Origin: Streptomyces sp. ISL-10
GTDB lineage: Bacteria > Actinomycetota > Actinomycetes > Streptomycetales > Streptomycetaceae
DNA: 64,000 nucleotides
Direction of reading: 5' to 3'
NCBI RefSeq assembly: GCF_018614575.1
Contig: NZ_JAGGOJ010000007.1
Span: forward strand, 62,001 to 126,000
The notes below the pieces were generated by a model. It was not told where the DNA came from and did no database searches. It saw only the letters and a program-made list of their open reading frames with translations. Below, piece by piece: positions 52,463-64,000 of the stretch (position 1 is the first letter of the stretch; each line of letters begins with the position of its first letter). The position numbers and the translations under genes are program-made.

Positions 52463-53992
52463 ATGAAGGGAACAGGCCCAAGGCTTCGCACACTGAGCCG
52501 TACCGTGGCCGCCGCCGCTGTACTCGCCACCGTCCTGGGCGGGACGACGCTCACCGCCCCCGCCGCGTCCGGCGCCCCGGCTGTGTCGCCGGCGGCGGTG
52601 CCGCTGCCGCCCGAACTCGAAGCCGTCCGGGCCGCCGAGGCGACCGCACTCTACGGCAGCCCGGAGGAACGCCCGCTCGCGCAGCGCAAGACCGGCCTGA
52701 TCTCGCTGGGCGACAGCGAGATCTCCGGCGAGGGCGTCGGCACGTACGAGCCCGGCACGAACGGCCCCGACAACTGGTGCCACCGCTCGCCCGACGCCGC
52801 GATCCACCGCACGGGCATCGCCGCGGACGTCACGTACAACGTCTCCTGCTCCGGCGCGTACACCGGCAACATCCGCATCGGCGGCCACAAGCAGTACGCC
52901 GACGAACTCGTCCAGAGCGACAACCTCGCCGTCAAGGCCCGCAACACCCGCATCAAAATGGTGCTGCTGGTCGCCGGCGCCAACGACGACCTCCGGTTCG
53001 GCCCCGTGATGACCGACTGCGTCACCCGCTACCTGCTCCTCCAGGGGCCCTGCGAGCCGAAGTACGCGCCCGGCTGGCAGGCCCGCGTCGACGCCCTGGT
53101 CCCCAAGGTCGAACAGACCGTGCGCGACCTGCGCACCGTCATGCGGGACGCCGGCTACGCGGACGGTGACTACAAGCTCGTCGTGATGGGCTACCCGAGC
53201 CCGATCGGCCCGGACTTCCGCGACAACCCGAAGTTCCCCGGCAAGCTCGTCTGCGGCGGCATGGGCTACGACTCCGACACGGTGTGGGGCCGCAACACCG
53301 CCGTCCCCGCCTTCGAACGCGGCATGCGCCAGGCCGCACGCAGCACGGGCGCCGTGTACCTCGACAACTCCCGCCTCTTCCACGGGCACGAGGTCTGCTA
53401 CGAGGAGACCTGGGCGCGCGGGCTGTACGTGGACCTCACCAACCCCTTCCCGCCGGACGCCAACTCGGTCCGCCAGTCCTTCCACCCGAACCGAAGCGGC
53501 CACGCTGCCTTCGCGTCGTGCCTGACGCAGCTGTACGCATCGACCGCGCGGGAGGCGAGCTGCGCGGACGTCGCGTCGGCGGGCAGGCCGGTGCTGCTCC
53601 CGCTGGCGTGGGACGACGCCTACCGCCCGCTGAAGGCGGCGGCGGGGCCGTGCCTGGACGTCAAGGGCGCCGAGACCCGCAACGGCACGCCCCTGGTGGC
53701 CTGGGACTGCCACGCGGGCCGCAACCAGGGCTGGTGGTACGACCCGGCGCGCCGTTCCCTGCACACGGAACTCAGCCAGGACCGGTGCGCGGACGTTCCG
53801 GAGGGCGCGTACCGGGCGGGCACGGAACTGATCGTGTGGGACTGCCACGGCGGCACGAACCAGCAGTTCGTCCGCTCCGGCGCGACGCTCCGCCCGGCGG
53901 CGGCGCAGTCGTTGTGCGTGACGCTGGGCCGGCCCGGCGACGGCGCGCGCCTGACGCCGTGCGACGGCTCGGCGGCGCAGCGCTTGGCGTAG
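52463..53992 (+). CDS. Secreted SGNH hydrolase with C-terminal ricin-type lectin domain
   Basis: 509 aa. Signal peptide (cleavage near residue 35), then an SGNH esterase domain (about 70-365): catalytic Ser in ISLGDSEISGEG, Gly in CSGAYTGN, Asn in LVAGANDDL, Asp/His in SFHPNRSGHAAF. The C-terminal domain (about 385-509) is ricin B-like, with repeats ending in QGWWYD and QQFVRSG. Probably an extracellular esterase that acts on a polysaccharide. It lies between the two fumarase genes. Confidence 0.92.
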   Translation: MKGTGPRLRTLSRTVAAAAVLATVLGGTTLTAPAASGAPAVSPAAVPLPPELEAVRAAEATALYGSPEERPLAQRKTGLISLGDSEISGEGVGTYEPGTNGPDNWCHRSPDAAIHRTGIAADVTYNVSCSGAYTGNIRIGGHKQYADELVQSDNLAVKARNTRIKMVLLVAGANDDLRFGPVMTDCVTRYLLLQGPCEPKYAPGWQARVDALVPKVEQTVRDLRTVMRDAGYADGDYKLVVMGYPSPIGPDFRDNPKFPGKLVCGGMGYDSDTVWGRNTAVPAFERGMRQAARSTGAVYLDNSRLFHGHEVCYEETWARGLYVDLTNPFPPDANSVRQSFHPNRSGHAAFASCLTQLYASTAREASCADVASAGRPVLLPLAWDDAYRPLKAAAGPCLDVKGAETRNGTPLVAWDCHAGRNQGWWYDPARRSLHTELSQDRCADVPEGAYRAGTELIVWDCHGGTNQQFVRSGATLRPAAAQSLCVTLGRPGDGARLTPCDGSAAQRLA

Positions 53993-54002
53993 ATCACGGC
54001 GA

Positions 54003-54030
54003 CCGGAGTCGCCCCTGCGGGCGTCTCCGG
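54003..54030. terminator. Terminator between SGNH hydrolase and class I fumarase
   Basis: CCGGAGTCGCCC (54003-54014) pairs with GGGCGTCTCCGG (54019-54030) except for one mismatch; loop of four. It lies between convergent genes. Confidence 0.7.
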
Positions 54031-54075
54031 CCCTGCCGCGTCCGGCTCAGCCAGCCCAGCCCTGCCGCTCCCGGC

Positions 54076-55752
<1,677 letters not shown>

Positions 55753-56103
55753 TCCTCACTTCACAGACAGCGGCTGGCCTCCATTGGCAGCGCCCTCCAG
55801 CGTAGAGCGCCCCCGTGGCCCCGATCCTGTGAGGTAAGGCTCACTTCCCGGGTGCGGGCTTTCCGGCGCGGGACCGGGCTTCCCGGGGCGGGCGCGGGAT
55901 CCCGGCGCGGGTGTGGGCTTTCCGGGGGCGGGCGCGGGTGCGGGCGCAGGCGGCGTGGCGGCGGGCCGGGTGGGGCGTCGGTGGTGGGCACACGCGGGTG
56001 AATCGGCGCCAGGGCGGCCGTCCGTGGGAATTCGGCCGATTGCGGCGGGTTCCGTCCCTGTCGCCCCTGGTCGCGATCTATCGCGTTTCGCTAGGCTGAT
56101 TCC
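55753..56103. promoter_or_regulatory. Divergent promoter region with GC-rich degenerate repeats
   Basis: Bases 55850-55960 contain repeated GGGCGCGGG/GGGCTTTCC units. A TAGGCT -10 box (56092-56097) lies 6 nt before the plus-strand GTG, indicating leaderless transcription of the DUF1707 gene. No gene in between. Confidence 0.6.
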
Positions 56104-56772
56104 GTGGACCTCGAGAAGCAGCCCCAGAAGCCGGCCGCGCCCGTGGAGACCGGCCGCGCCGAGCATGCCATCCGGGCCTCGGACGCCGACCGCGACCGGA
56201 TCGCGGACATCCTCAGGGACGCCCTGGCCGAGGGCCGGCTGGACGCCGAGGAGCACTCCGAGCGCATCGACGCCGTCTACCGTGCCAAGACCCTCGGCGA
56301 ACTGGAGCCGATCGTCAGGGACTTGCCCGCGGCCGTCCGGCGCACCGGCGGCCCCCCGTACGTCCAGGAGGCCGACGAGCCCACCGGCCCAGCCGAGAAC
56401 CTCGTCGCCGTCTTCTCCAGCTCCACCCGCAAGGGCCGCTGGCGTGTCGGCCGCAGGACGAACGCGTTCTCCCTCTTCGGCAGCGTCGAGATCGACCTCA
56501 CCGAGGCCCTGTTCGGCCAGCGCCTCACCGTGATCAACGCGACGTCCATTTTCGGCAGCGTGGATGTCCGCGTCCCCGAGAACATCACGCTGCGCGGCAG
56601 CGGCACGGGCTTCTTCGGGAACTTCGAGGTCCTCACCCTGGAGGCCGCCGACCCCGAGGCGCCCGTGGTCGTCGTCAACGGCTACTCCGTTTTCGGCAAT
56701 GTCGAGGCCAAGCCCAAGAGGGGCCGCCGCATCTCCGATCTCCACGACCGCCTGCGCAAACACCTCGGCTGA
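56104..56772 (+). CDS. DUF1707 and LiaF-like C-terminal domain protein
   Basis: 222 aa. The DUF1707 domain (about 20-75, IRASDADRDRIADIL, GRLDAEEHSERIDA) precedes a linker and a beta-solenoid-like LiaF C-terminal region (about 110-205, with repeated FGSVEIDL, FGSVDVRV, FGNFEVL, FGNVEAK). No membrane helix. Such proteins are linked to cell-envelope stress responses. The leaderless promoter supports GTG 56104. Confidence 0.9.
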   Translation: MDLEKQPQKPAAPVETGRAEHAIRASDADRDRIADILRDALAEGRLDAEEHSERIDAVYRAKTLGELEPIVRDLPAAVRRTGGPPYVQEADEPTGPAENLVAVFSSSTRKGRWRVGRRTNAFSLFGSVEIDLTEALFGQRLTVINATSIFGSVDVRVPENITLRGSGTGFFGNFEVLTLEAADPEAPVVVVNGYSVFGNVEAKPKRGRRISDLHDRLRKHLG

Positions 56773-56924
56773 CGGCCGCGCGGACCGGAGCATTTCGCGC
56801 CGCGCGTGCCGATACGCAATTCCGTGCGTCGGAACTCAGTGCCACTCAGTGCATAGGAGTGCGCACAGCGGGTAGGGACTGCTGCATCGTCTCTCGCTCG
56901 CGAATCCGTCGTCAGGAGTAGACC

Positions 56925-57278
56925 GTGCTGCAACTGCCGCATCAGTCCTTGCAGGTAGCCGCCGTTCCGCCTCAGCGCATCCCTGCTCGGGAGGATCAGG
57001 CCGGTCCCTGGCACGCGGAGGCGGTGTGCCGCCGCGACGAGGCCGGGCTCTTCTTCGCCCCCTCCAAGGAGCCGACGGCCGCCCGTCTGTCGCGCGAGGA
57101 GGCGGCCAAGCGGGTCTGCGCCCGCTGTCCCGTGATGGTCGAGTGCCGGGAGCACGCCCTGCTCCAGCCGGAGCCGTACGGGGTGTGGGGCGGCCTCACG
57201 GCGGCCGAGCGCCGGGTGGTCCTGGCCCGGCGCCGCCGGCGCGAGGTGGAGCTCAAGAAGTCCCCGTCGGCGGCCTGA
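56925..57278 (+). CDS. wblI: WhiB-like iron-sulfur protein (probably WblI)
   Basis: 117 aa. Four cysteines that bind a 4Fe-4S cluster: C35, C65, C68 and C74 (AVCRRDE, CARCPVMVEC). The G-V-W-G-G turn (86-90) and basic tail follow. Wbl proteins bind sigma factor region 4 and regulate development or redox responses. The neighbourhood (fumC, class I fumarase, glpX) matches my memory of the locus containing wblI in S. coelicolor, hence the symbol; the family call is much surer than the symbol. Confidence 0.88.
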   Translation: MLQLPHQSLQVAAVPPQRIPAREDQAGPWHAEAVCRRDEAGLFFAPSKEPTAARLSREEAAKRVCARCPVMVECREHALLQPEPYGVWGGLTAAERRVVLARRRRREVELKKSPSAA

Positions 57279-57310
57279 GCGCACAGCGGGCACGACCCGC
57301 ACACGCGACG

Positions 57311-57352
57311 ACGGGAAGGGGCGCCCCCCTCACCAGGGGCGCCCCTTCCCGT
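57311..57352. terminator. Bidirectional terminator between wbl gene and glpX
   Basis: A perfect 17-bp stem, ACGGGAAGGGGCGCCCC (57311-57327) with 57336-57352, between convergent genes. Confidence 0.9.
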
Positions 57353-57395
57353 TCGTTCCGCAGGGCCGTCGAGGGCCGCTCGCTGCCGCGCCGGT

Positions 57396-58427
57396 CTACT
57401 GCGCCCGGTCGAAGTCGATCTGGCTGTAGGCGCGCAGCTTCGACAGGCGGTGGGTGGAGTCGATCTGGCGGATCGTGCCGGACTTGGAGCGCATCACCAG
57501 GGACTGCGTCGTCGCCGTCTCCGCCCGGTAGCGCACGCCGCGCAGCAGCTCGCCATCCGTGATGCCGGTGGCGACGAAGAAGACGTTGTCGCCGGAGACC
57601 AGGTCGTTGGTGCTCAGGACGCGGTCCAGGTCGTGGCCGGCGTCGATCGCCCGCTGCCGCTCCTCGTCGTCCTTGGGCCACAGCTTGCCCTGGATCACAC
57701 CGCCCAGGCACTTGATCGCGCAGGCCGAGATGATGCCCTCGGGCGTGCCGCCGATGCCGAGCAGCAGGTCGACGCCCGTGCCCTCCTTGACGGCCATGAT
57801 CGATCCGGCGACATCGCCGTCCGAGATGAACTTGATGCGCGCGCCGGTCTCGCGGATCTCCTTGACGATGCCGTCGTGCCGCGGACGGTCCAGGATGACG
57901 ACCGTGACGTCCTCGGGCGAGGAGTGCTTGGCCTTGGCGACCCGGCGGATGTTCACCGAGACAGGCGCGTTGATGTCGACGTAGTCGGCGGCCTCGGGGC
58001 CGGTGACCAGCTTGTCCATGTAGAAGACCGCGGACGGGTCGAACATCGTCCCGCGGTCGGCCGCGGCCAGCACGGCGATGGCGTTCGGCATGCCCTTGGC
58101 GGTCAGGGTCGTGCCGTCGATCGGGTCCACGGCGATGTCGCACTCGGCGCCGGTACCGTCACCGATGCGCTCGCCGTTGAACAGCATCGGGGCCTCGTCC
58201 TTCTCTCCCTCGCCGATGACGACGACGCCGTTCATCGAGACGGTGGAGACGAGGGTCCGCATGGCCTTGACCGCGGCGCCGTCGGCGCCGTTCTTCTCAC
58301 CGCGGCCGACCCAGCGGCCGGCGGCCATGGCGGCGGCCTCGGTGACCCGCACGAGCTCCAGGGCGAGGTTGCGGTCGGGGGCCTCGGGAGAGACCTCAAG
58401 CGGGGCGGGCAGATGGTGCTCGGTCAT
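57396..58427 (-). CDS. glpX: Class II fructose-1,6-bisphosphatase GlpX
   Basis: 343 aa. Metal-binding motifs [10 protein letters not shown] and VDPIDGTTL, plus SDGDVAGS and GIGGTPEGI, are those of GlpX. It is the gluconeogenic FBPase of actinobacteria. ATG 58427 follows AAGGTGCG. Divergent from the DUF4245 gene. Confidence 0.96.
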   Translation of the reverse strand: MTEHHLPAPLEVSPEAPDRNLALELVRVTEAAAMAAGRWVGRGEKNGADGAAVKAMRTLVSTVSMNGVVVIGEGEKDEAPMLFNGERIGDGTGAECDIAVDPIDGTTLTAKGMPNAIAVLAAADRGTMFDPSAVFYMDKLVTGPEAADYVDINAPVSVNIRRVAKAKHSSPEDVTVVILDRPRHDGIVKEIRETGARIKFISDGDVAGSIMAVKEGTGVDLLLGIGGTPEGIISACAIKCLGGVIQGKLWPKDDEERQRAIDAGHDLDRVLSTNDLVSGDNVFFVATGITDGELLRGVRYRAETATTQSLVMRSKSGTIRQIDSTHRLSKLRAYSQIDFDRAQ

Positions 58428-58544
58428 CGGAGCGCACCTTTCTGTACGACGACGGCCGTAACTAGGAGGGTGGGGCGACTCTATCGGTACGTCGACAAAA
58501 TGAGCAGAGGGGGCCACGTGTGAGCAGGACGGGCGGATGCGACG

Positions 58545-59129
58545 ATGGGGGGCGTGGCAGGTATGCGAGGCAAGCAGACGATCCGTGGCATGTTCCAGTC
58601 CATGGCGGTGATCGGCGTCGTCGTGGCGGGTATCTACATGCTCGTTCCGCACGACGAGAACGCGGACCCGATCAAGACGGTCGACTACCGCGTCGAGTTG
58701 GTGACGGCGCAGCGGGCGGCTCCGTATCAGGTGGCCGTGCCGGAGGGGCTGGGTGAGCAGTGGAGGGCGACGTCGGTCAGCTTCGACCGCGCCGACGCCC
58801 ACGCCTGGCACGTGGGCTTCCTCGACCCGGACGACCAGTACGTCGCGGTGGAGCAGTCCACGGCCGAGCCCGCCGACAAGTACGTGCGCGAGGTCACCCA
58901 CCGGGCGGTCCGGACCGACAGGACCCGGCAGGTGGCCGGCGAGACCTGGCAGCTGTGGGAGGGGCCCAAGTACGATGCCTTGGTGCTGGCTGCCGACGGC
59001 TCGACGACGGTGGTCACCGGCACGGCTTCCCCGGCTCGCCTGGCGGAGATGGCCGCCGCGCTCACCCCCCGGCCGGGTGCGCCGGAGGAGCCCGCGAAGC
59101 CCTCGGCCGCCACGAGCCCGGCCACATAG
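58545..59129 (+). CDS. DUF4245 membrane-anchored protein
   Basis: 194 aa from ATG 58545; GTG 58554 and ATG 58563 are alternatives. One N-terminal helix (about 17-35) anchors an extracytoplasmic DUF4245 domain (about 45-170), and a Pro/Ala-rich tail ends it. Function unknown; conserved beside glpX in Streptomyces. Confidence 0.85.
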   Translation: MGGVAGMRGKQTIRGMFQSMAVIGVVVAGIYMLVPHDENADPIKTVDYRVELVTAQRAAPYQVAVPEGLGEQWRATSVSFDRADAHAWHVGFLDPDDQYVAVEQSTAEPADKYVREVTHRAVRTDRTRQVAGETWQLWEGPKYDALVLAADGSTTVVTGTASPARLAEMAAALTPRPGAPEEPAKPSAATSPAT

Positions 59130-59164
59130 CAGTAGCGCCGCGCGCAGGCCGCGCGTATACGGCG

Positions 59165-59198
59165 AAGGCCGCCGCACCCGACCGGGTGCGGCGGCCTT
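59165..59198. terminator. Bidirectional terminator between DUF4245 and nitroreductase genes
   Basis: A perfect 15-bp stem, AAGGCCGCCGCACCC (59165-59179) with 59184-59198, and a 4-nt loop. Confidence 0.9.
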
Positions 59199-59227
59199 TC
59201 CCTTCCCTCTCGGGCGCGCGTGGCGGC

Positions 59228-59818
59228 TCAGACGGTGGTGACGACCTCGTCGAACGACAGGCGCGGGGAGCGCGGGAACCAGGCGTCCTCGCCCGGCTTG
59301 CCGATGTTGACGACCATCAGCGGGGTGTGGTCGTCGTCCAGGAATTCCTTCTGGACGCCCGCGGCGTCGTAACCGGTCATCGGGCCGGCGGCCAGTCCGG
59401 CGGCGCGGACGCCGACGATGAAGTAGGCGGCCTGCAGCGCGGCGTTGAGGGACGCGGCGGACTCGCGGGCCGGGCGCTCGCTGAAGAAGAGGTCCTTGGC
59501 CTGCGGGAAGTGCGGCAGCAGCGTCGGGAGCTCCTCGTGGAACTCGTTGTCGGCGGCCAGGATCGCGACCAGCGGGGCGCCTGCGGTCTTGGCCTGGTTG
59601 CCCTCGGCCATGTGGGTCACGAGACGCTCTCGGGCCTCGGCGGAGCGGACCAGCACGACGCGCAGCGGGGTCTGGTTGAAGGCGGTCGGCCCGTACTTGA
59701 CCAGGTCGTAGATCGCTTGGACCTGCTCGTCGGTCACCGGCTCGTCGGTGAACGTGTTGGCGGTGCGGGCCTCGCGGAAGAGGAGGTCCTGGGCGGCGGG
59801 ATCAAGAGCGAGCGACAT
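59228..59818 (-). CDS. Nitroreductase-family flavoprotein (malonic semialdehyde reductase-like)
   Basis: 196 aa NADPH/FMN oxidoreductase fold. FMN-contact segments [27 protein letters not shown] and the C-terminal NIGKPGE are conserved and resemble RutE-type enzymes. No rut operon is nearby, so the substrate is uncertain. ATG 59818 has GGAAGG 10 bp upstream. Confidence 0.9.
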   Translation of the reverse strand: MSLALDPAAQDLLFREARTANTFTDEPVTDEQVQAIYDLVKYGPTAFNQTPLRVVLVRSAEARERLVTHMAEGNQAKTAGAPLVAILAADNEFHEELPTLLPHFPQAKDLFFSERPARESAASLNAALQAAYFIVGVRAAGLAAGPMTGYDAAGVQKEFLDDDHTPLMVVNIGKPGEDAWFPRSPRLSFDEVVTTV

Positions 59819-59945
59819 CGGGGCTATACCTTCCGCAAACGGATAGTGGGTCAACCAAGGACTTCACCGTACAAGCATGAGGTTCAAGCTTCAACTAAAG
59901 TCGGAGTGTCGTGATCCGACTCACACGGGCCCCGGAACCGGCGCT

Positions 59946-60179
59946 CTAGCTCTCGCCGCCGTCCCCGTCCGGCTCGGCTTCGGCCAGCGCCGCGTCCAGG
60001 CGTGCCCGCGCGCCCTCCAGCCAATGGCGGCACACCTTCGCCAGCTCCTCGCCGCGCTCCCACAGTGCGAGCGACTCCTCGAGCGTCGTCCCGCCCGCCT
60101 CCAGGCGGCGTACGACCTCGATCAGCTCGTCCCGCGCCTGCTCGTAACCGAGCGCGGCCTCTTCCGTCTTGGCAGCCAT
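59946..60179 (-). CDS. xseB: Exodeoxyribonuclease VII small subunit
   Basis: 77 aa, normal XseB size, all-helical with [20 protein letters not shown] and [14 protein letters not shown]. It binds XseA to form exonuclease VII. ATG 60179 is preferred over ATG 60188. It lies 69 bp downstream of xseA on the same strand. Confidence 0.93.
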   Translation of the reverse strand: MAAKTEEAALGYEQARDELIEVVRRLEAGGTTLEESLALWERGEELAKVCRHWLEGARARLDAALAEAEPDGDGGES

Positions 60180-60248
60180 GCCGTCCACCCTATGTGTCAG
60201 AAACGTACATATGTCCGCTGCGGGCGCCCGAGCCGCAGTCCCCGCGCG

Positions 60249-61457
60249 TCACTCCTCGACCCGCACCGCGAACTCCCCGTGGGCGACCCGCGCCCGCAGC
60301 CCGTCGCCCGCGCTCACGTCCTCCGGCGAGCGGACGACCGCGCCGTCGGCACGCTGCAGCACCGCGTAACCCCGCTTCATCGTCGCCGCGGGAGACAGCG
60401 AGAGCACCCGCGCCCGGGTGTGCGCCAGCTCCGAGTCCGCGCGGTCGAGGAGATGCCCGAGCACCCGCCGGCCGCGCGCCAGCAGCGCGTCCACTTCCTC
60501 CTCGCGCTGCTCGACCATCCGCTGCGGATGCTCCATGCACGGGCGGGCGAGACAGTGGGCCAGGCCGCGCTCCTCGCGGTCCAGCAGCCCCTCTACGGTC
60601 CGCAGCGCACGCTCCCGCAGCTGGCGCACCCGCTGGAGCTCCTCGCCCACGTCCGGCACCACCTTCTTCGCCGCGTCGGTCGGCGTCGACGCGCGAAGGT
60701 CGGCCACCAGGTCGAGCAGCGGCGCGTCCGGCTCGTGCCCGATGGCCGACACGACGGGTGTCGTGCACGCGGCCACGGCACGCACCAGCTGCTCGTCGGA
60801 GAACGGCAGCAGGTCCTCCACGCTGCCTCCGCCGCGCGCCACGATGATCACGTCGACGTCGTCCAGCGCGTCCAGCTCCTTGACCGCCTGGACGACCTGG
60901 GTCACGGCGTGCACGCCCTGGACCGCCACGTTGCGCACCTCGAAACGGACGTGCGGCCAGCGACGGCGCGCGTTCTCCAGCACGTCGCGCTCGGCCGCCG
61001 AGGCCCGCCCGCACACCAGCCCCACCCGGTGCGGCAGGAAGGGCAGCGCCCGCTTGCGGTCCGGCGCGAACAGGCCCTCCGCACCCAGGGAGCGCTTCAA
61101 CTGTTCCAGCCTGGCGAGCAGTTCACCGATGCCGACCGGCCTTATCTCCGTTGCCCGCAGCGACAGCTGCCCCCGGGGCGCGTACCACTCCGGCTTGGCG
61201 AGCACCACGACGCGTGCGCCCTCGGACACCACGTCCGCGACCGCGTCGAACACCTGCCGGAAGCAGGTGACGCTCACCGAGATGTCGTACGACGGGTCGC
61301 GCAGGGTCATGAAGACGACCCCGGCACCCGGCCGCCGCGACAGCTGGGTGATCTGTCCCTCCACCCAGACCGCCCCGAGCCGGTCGATCCACCCCCCGAT
61401 GAGCCGCGACACCTCGCCGACGGGCAGGGGGGCTTCCGCGGACGTGTTGAGAGCCAT
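60249..61457 (-). CDS. xseA: Exodeoxyribonuclease VII large subunit
   Basis: 402 aa. N-terminal OB fold (about 1-100, [13 protein letters not shown]), catalytic domain with [21 protein letters not shown] and SAIGHEPD, then a coiled-coil C-terminus with [11 protein letters not shown] 61457 starts the family's normal N-terminus. It degrades single-stranded DNA with XseB. Confidence 0.95.
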   Translation of the reverse strand: MALNTSAEAPLPVGEVSRLIGGWIDRLGAVWVEGQITQLSRRPGAGVVFMTLRDPSYDISVSVTCFRQVFDAVADVVSEGARVVVLAKPEWYAPRGQLSLRATEIRPVGIGELLARLEQLKRSLGAEGLFAPDRKRALPFLPHRVGLVCGRASAAERDVLENARRRWPHVRFEVRNVAVQGVHAVTQVVQAVKELDALDDVDVIIVARGGGSVEDLLPFSDEQLVRAVAACTTPVVSAIGHEPDAPLLDLVADLRASTPTDAAKKVVPDVGEELQRVRQLRERALRTVEGLLDREERGLAHCLARPCMEHPQRMVEQREEEVDALLARGRRVLGHLLDRADSELAHTRARVLSLSPAATMKRGYAVLQRADGAVVRSPEDVSAGDGLRARVAHGEFAVRVEE

Positions 61458-61761
61458 ACGGGCGAGCGTAACGGCCGGGTACGACAACTCCCGCGACCCG
61501 AACCGGCCGCCCTGTCGTCACCACCAGGCGTCACCGCTCCCCGTCACGGTCACCGCTGCCCGTCACCGCCGCCGTGGGGCGCGCTCCCGCACGCCCCTCG
61601 GGTTCAGCAGCGTCGTCACCACGACGGCGATCGACGTCCACACCCCACCGGTCCACTCCGGAACCAGCGCCTCCGTCGCGATCCCTCCGTCGCTCGCGTA
61701 CGGCCGGTGCGCTGTCCACAGGCGATCAACGCCCGCTGTGGGCGGCCTTACGATGGGACGC

Positions 61762-62745
61762 ATGACTGCTACGCCGCCTGCCCGACGCGTCCTCCTCGCC
61801 GCTCCCCGTGGCTACTGCGCGGGCGTGGACCGTGCCGTGATCGCCGTGGAGAAGGCCCTGGAGCAGTACGGGGCCCCCGTCTACGTCCGCCACGAGATCG
61901 TCCACAACAAGTACGTCGTGCAGACCCTGGAGAGGAAGGGCGCGATCTTCGTCGACGAGACGGCGGAGGTCCCCGAGGGGTCGATCGTCATGTTCTCCGC
62001 CCACGGCGTGGCGCCGATCGTGCACGAGGAGGCCGCCGAGCGGAAGCTCGCGACCATCGACGCGACCTGTCCGCTGGTAACCAAGGTCCACAAGGAGGCT
62101 GTGCGTTTCGCCAAGGAGGACTACGACATCCTCCTCATCGGCCACGAGGGCCACGAGGAGGTCATCGGCACCTCCGGCGAGGCCCCCGACCACATCACGC
62201 TCGTCGACGGCCCGGAGGACGTCGCCAACGTCGAGGTCCGCAACCCGGACAAGGTCGTCTGGCTCTCCCAGACCACGCTCTCCGTCGACGAGACGATGGA
62301 GACGGTCGATGCCCTGAAGACGAAGTTCCCCGGTCTCATCTCCCCGCCGAGCGACGACATCTGCTACGCGACGCAGAACCGTCAGACGGCCGTCAAGCAG
62401 ATGGGCGCCGAGGCCGACCTCGTCATCGTCGTCGGCTCGAAGAACTCGTCGAACTCGGTACGGCTCGTCGAGGTGGCACTGGGTGCGGGCGCCCACGGCG
62501 CGCACCTGGTCGACTTCGCCGAGGAGATCGACGAGGCGTGGCTCGAGGGCGTCTCCACGGTCGGCGTCACCTCCGGCGCCTCCGTGCCCGAGGTGCTCGT
62601 CGAGGGCGTGCTGGAGTGGCTGTCGAAGCGAGGCTTCGAGGACGTCGAGATCGTCAAGGCGGCAGAGGAGTCCATCACCTTCTCGCTGCCCAAGGAGCTG
62701 CGCCGCGACCTGCGCGCCGAGGCGGCCGAGCTGTCCGGCCAGTAG
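61762..62745 (+). CDS. ispH: 4-Hydroxy-3-methylbut-2-enyl diphosphate reductase IspH
   Basis: 327 aa. The three cluster cysteines are in [14 protein letters not shown] and [10 protein letters not shown]; histidines in RHEIVHN and SAHGV are intact, as is the Glu of the TNxT-like segment (QTTLSVDET). It makes IPP/DMAPP in the last step of the MEP pathway. ATG 61762 is chosen; ATG 61753 is in frame. Confidence 0.96.
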   Translation: MTATPPARRVLLAAPRGYCAGVDRAVIAVEKALEQYGAPVYVRHEIVHNKYVVQTLERKGAIFVDETAEVPEGSIVMFSAHGVAPIVHEEAAERKLATIDATCPLVTKVHKEAVRFAKEDYDILLIGHEGHEEVIGTSGEAPDHITLVDGPEDVANVEVRNPDKVVWLSQTTLSVDETMETVDALKTKFPGLISPPSDDICYATQNRQTAVKQMGAEADLVIVVGSKNSSNSVRLVEVALGAGAHGAHLVDFAEEIDEAWLEGVSTVGVTSGASVPEVLVEGVLEWLSKRGFEDVEIVKAAEESITFSLPKELRRDLRAEAAELSGQ

Positions 62746-62807
62746 GTCACGCCGGGGCCCGCCGATCCCGCTCGTAACCGTCAGCACCTCCCCGTAACGT
62801 TGTGTCC

Positions 62808-63548
62808 ATGAACGTCTTCGGAGTGGACATCGGCGGTTCCGGGATCAAGGGCGCTCCCGTGGATCTGGAGCGGGGCGACCTGGCCGCGGAGCGCCACAAG
62901 GTGCTGACCCCGCAGCCATCGACGCCGGACGCGGTGGCGGACGGCGTCGCCGAGGTGGTCGCCCACTTCGGCTGGACCGGACCGGTCGGCATCACGTTCC
63001 CCGGCGTCGTCACCGGCGGCATCACCCGCACCGCGGCCAATGTCGACAAGGGCTGGGTCGACAAGGACGCGGCACGGTTCCTCGGCGACCGCCTCGGCGG
63101 ACTGCCGGTGACCGTGCTGAACGACGCGGACGCGGCGGGCGTGGCGGAGATGACGTTCGGCGCGGGCCGCGACCGCAAGGGCACGGTGGTCCTGCTGACG
63201 TTCGGTACGGGCATCGGCAGCGCGGTCTTCATCGACGGCCGCCTGGTCCCCAACACCGAGCTGGGCCACCTCGAGCTGAAGGGCTACGACGCCGAGAAGC
63301 GCGCCTCCAGCAAGGCCAAGGAGGACGAGGACCTGAGCTGGGCGCACTGGGCCCGTCGGGTCGAGAAGTACCTGGCACACGTGGAGATGCTGTTCTCCCC
63401 GGAACTGTTCGTCATCGGCGGCGGAGTGAGCCGCAAGGCCGACAAGTTCCTGCCGCTGATCGAGGGCGTGCGGGCGGAGATCGTGACCGCGGAGCTGCAG
63501 AACAACGCGGGCATCGTGGGGGCGGCGATGGCGGCGGCGGGGCGCTGA
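62808..63548 (+). CDS. ppgK: Polyphosphate glucokinase (ROK family)
   Basis: 246 aa. Phosphate-binding [14 protein letters not shown], catalytic LNDADAAG and GTGIGSAVF motifs. It has the length and insertion pattern of PpgK (ELGHLELKG, no CxCGxxGC zinc motif of other ROK kinases), so it uses polyphosphate and/or ATP. ATG 62808; GTG 62802 would add two residues. Confidence 0.93.
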   Translation: MNVFGVDIGGSGIKGAPVDLERGDLAAERHKVLTPQPSTPDAVADGVAEVVAHFGWTGPVGITFPGVVTGGITRTAANVDKGWVDKDAARFLGDRLGGLPVTVLNDADAAGVAEMTFGAGRDRKGTVVLLTFGTGIGSAVFIDGRLVPNTELGHLELKGYDAEKRASSKAKEDEDLSWAHWARRVEKYLAHVEMLFSPELFVIGGGVSRKADKFLPLIEGVRAEIVTAELQNNAGIVGAAMAAAGR

Positions 63549-63691
63549 ATCGCGCGGGGCCGCCGGGGGCCGCTTGCGGGGGTGGCCGTCCCCGAACCGT
63601 CAGCCCCGCGTGCGGCCTGCCCAGGCGGTCAGTCGTGACGCGTCCTGTCCGCTCAGGCCGGCAGCCGTGACACGTGCTGCTGCCCGCGGGG

Positions 63692-64000
63692 TCAGCCCTG
63701 GCGCGTGCGGCCGCCCGTGCCGCTCTCGCCCGACCGCCCCGGTCCTTGCGCTGCACGGGCCCGCCGCTGGCGGCGCCCCATCATCCGTACCTTGCGTACG
63801 CAGGTGATCAGTCCGGCGATCAGCGTCCCGCCGTACAGCCAGCCCGCGTGCACGGCGAGCGCGGTGACGACGGCCATGGTCTGCCCGCCGAAGCCGCCGT
63901 CGCCGCCCGAGATCGGCACGATCCCCACGGCGAAGGCGATCGGGACGATGACCGGAGCCATCACCACGTCGGCCTCGCGCACCCACAGTGCGGTCAGCGC
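63692..64000 (-). CDS. DUF6542-like membrane protein, N-terminus beyond the window edge
   Basis: About 102 C-terminal residues are visible, in frame up to the last base. Two or three hydrophobic helices (VVMAPVIVPIAFAVGIV; AVHAGWLYGGTLIAGLI) and a basic Gly/Arg tail. The pattern resembles DUF6542 proteins of Streptomyces, often located between ispH/ppgK and xseA. Family call is tentative. Confidence 0.65.
   Translation of the reverse strand, partial: ALTALWVREADVVMAPVIVPIAFAVGIVPISGGDGGFGGQTMAVVTALAVHAGWLYGGTLIAGLITCVRKVRMMGRRQRRARAAQGPGRSGESGTGGRTRQG

Noticed and set aside
55850..55960. GGGCGCGGG-rich repeats upstream of the class I fumarase.
   Set aside because: Degenerate and without consistent period or symmetry; probably compositional.
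61563..61763. A 66-codon minus-strand frame opposite the ispH start with a hydrophobic patch.
   Set aside because: Its start would overlap the ispH ATG on the other strand and it has no ribosome site; low confidence that it is a gene.

Overview
The window is about 72% G+C, with strong GC3 bias, many GTG starts, actinobacterial TAnnnT -10 boxes and rare TTA leucine codons. Together with its gene content (WhiB-like protein, class I and II fumarases, PpgK, ahpCD-oxyR, GH18 chitinase with a DasR-type site) it is a Streptomyces chromosome segment. No tRNA, rRNA, CRISPR array or intact insertion sequence was seen.

Layout. 1-4.6 kb: a D-amino-acid catabolic cluster (D-aminoacylase, DSD1-like deaminase, PfkB kinase, IclR regulator, RidA) around a divergent promoter with a palindrome. 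4.6-11.2 kb: an IS481 remnant, an unknown protein, a secreted M14 carboxypeptidase, an atypical Nramp-like transporter, a chitinase and a small membrane protein. 11.2-30.3 kb: a large Tad/Flp pilus locus. 30.9-33.9 kb: a WXG-like/DUF1023 hydrolase/lipoprotein cassette. 34-64 kb: mostly conserved housekeeping genes (cis-prenyltransferase, PIN-PhoH, SLT-type secreted protein, AI-2E exporter, ahpCD-oxyR, PadR, bifunctional PBP, SpoIIE-type phosphatase, DUF402, fumC, SGNH-lectin hydrolase, fum class I, WhiB-like, glpX, nitroreductase, xseBA, ispH, ppgK), with an ISAs1 remnant, a candidate small RNA and a decayed catalase gene.

The most interesting part is the Tad locus. It has the full assembly machinery (CpaB, TadZ, two TadE, TadA, TadB, TadC), its own two-component pair, a Flp pilin, a TadG-like protein, a lipoprotein, an OmpA-domain protein and an A24 prepilin peptidase. 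Two large proteins carry the same type IV prepilin-like leader as the Flp pilin: a 499-aa protein with an EF-hand-like loop, and a 540-aa protein in which the leader is followed by a helical linker, a pretoxin HINT domain and a small basic C-terminal domain. The gene right after the latter looks like its immunity gene. This suggests a polymorphic toxin delivered or displayed through the Tad pathway.

A 16-bp inverted repeat (TGGGYCN-NN-GGRCCCW) occurs upstream of the 499-aa gene, the Flp operon, the toxin, a lipoprotein and the prepilin peptidase. In each case its centre lies 30.5-31.5 bp upstream of a TAnnnT -10 box, i.e. near -42. Four machinery or sensor genes carry one TTA codon each, implying bldA control. 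Toxin, pilin, peptidase and assembly machine therefore look like one developmentally timed regulon.
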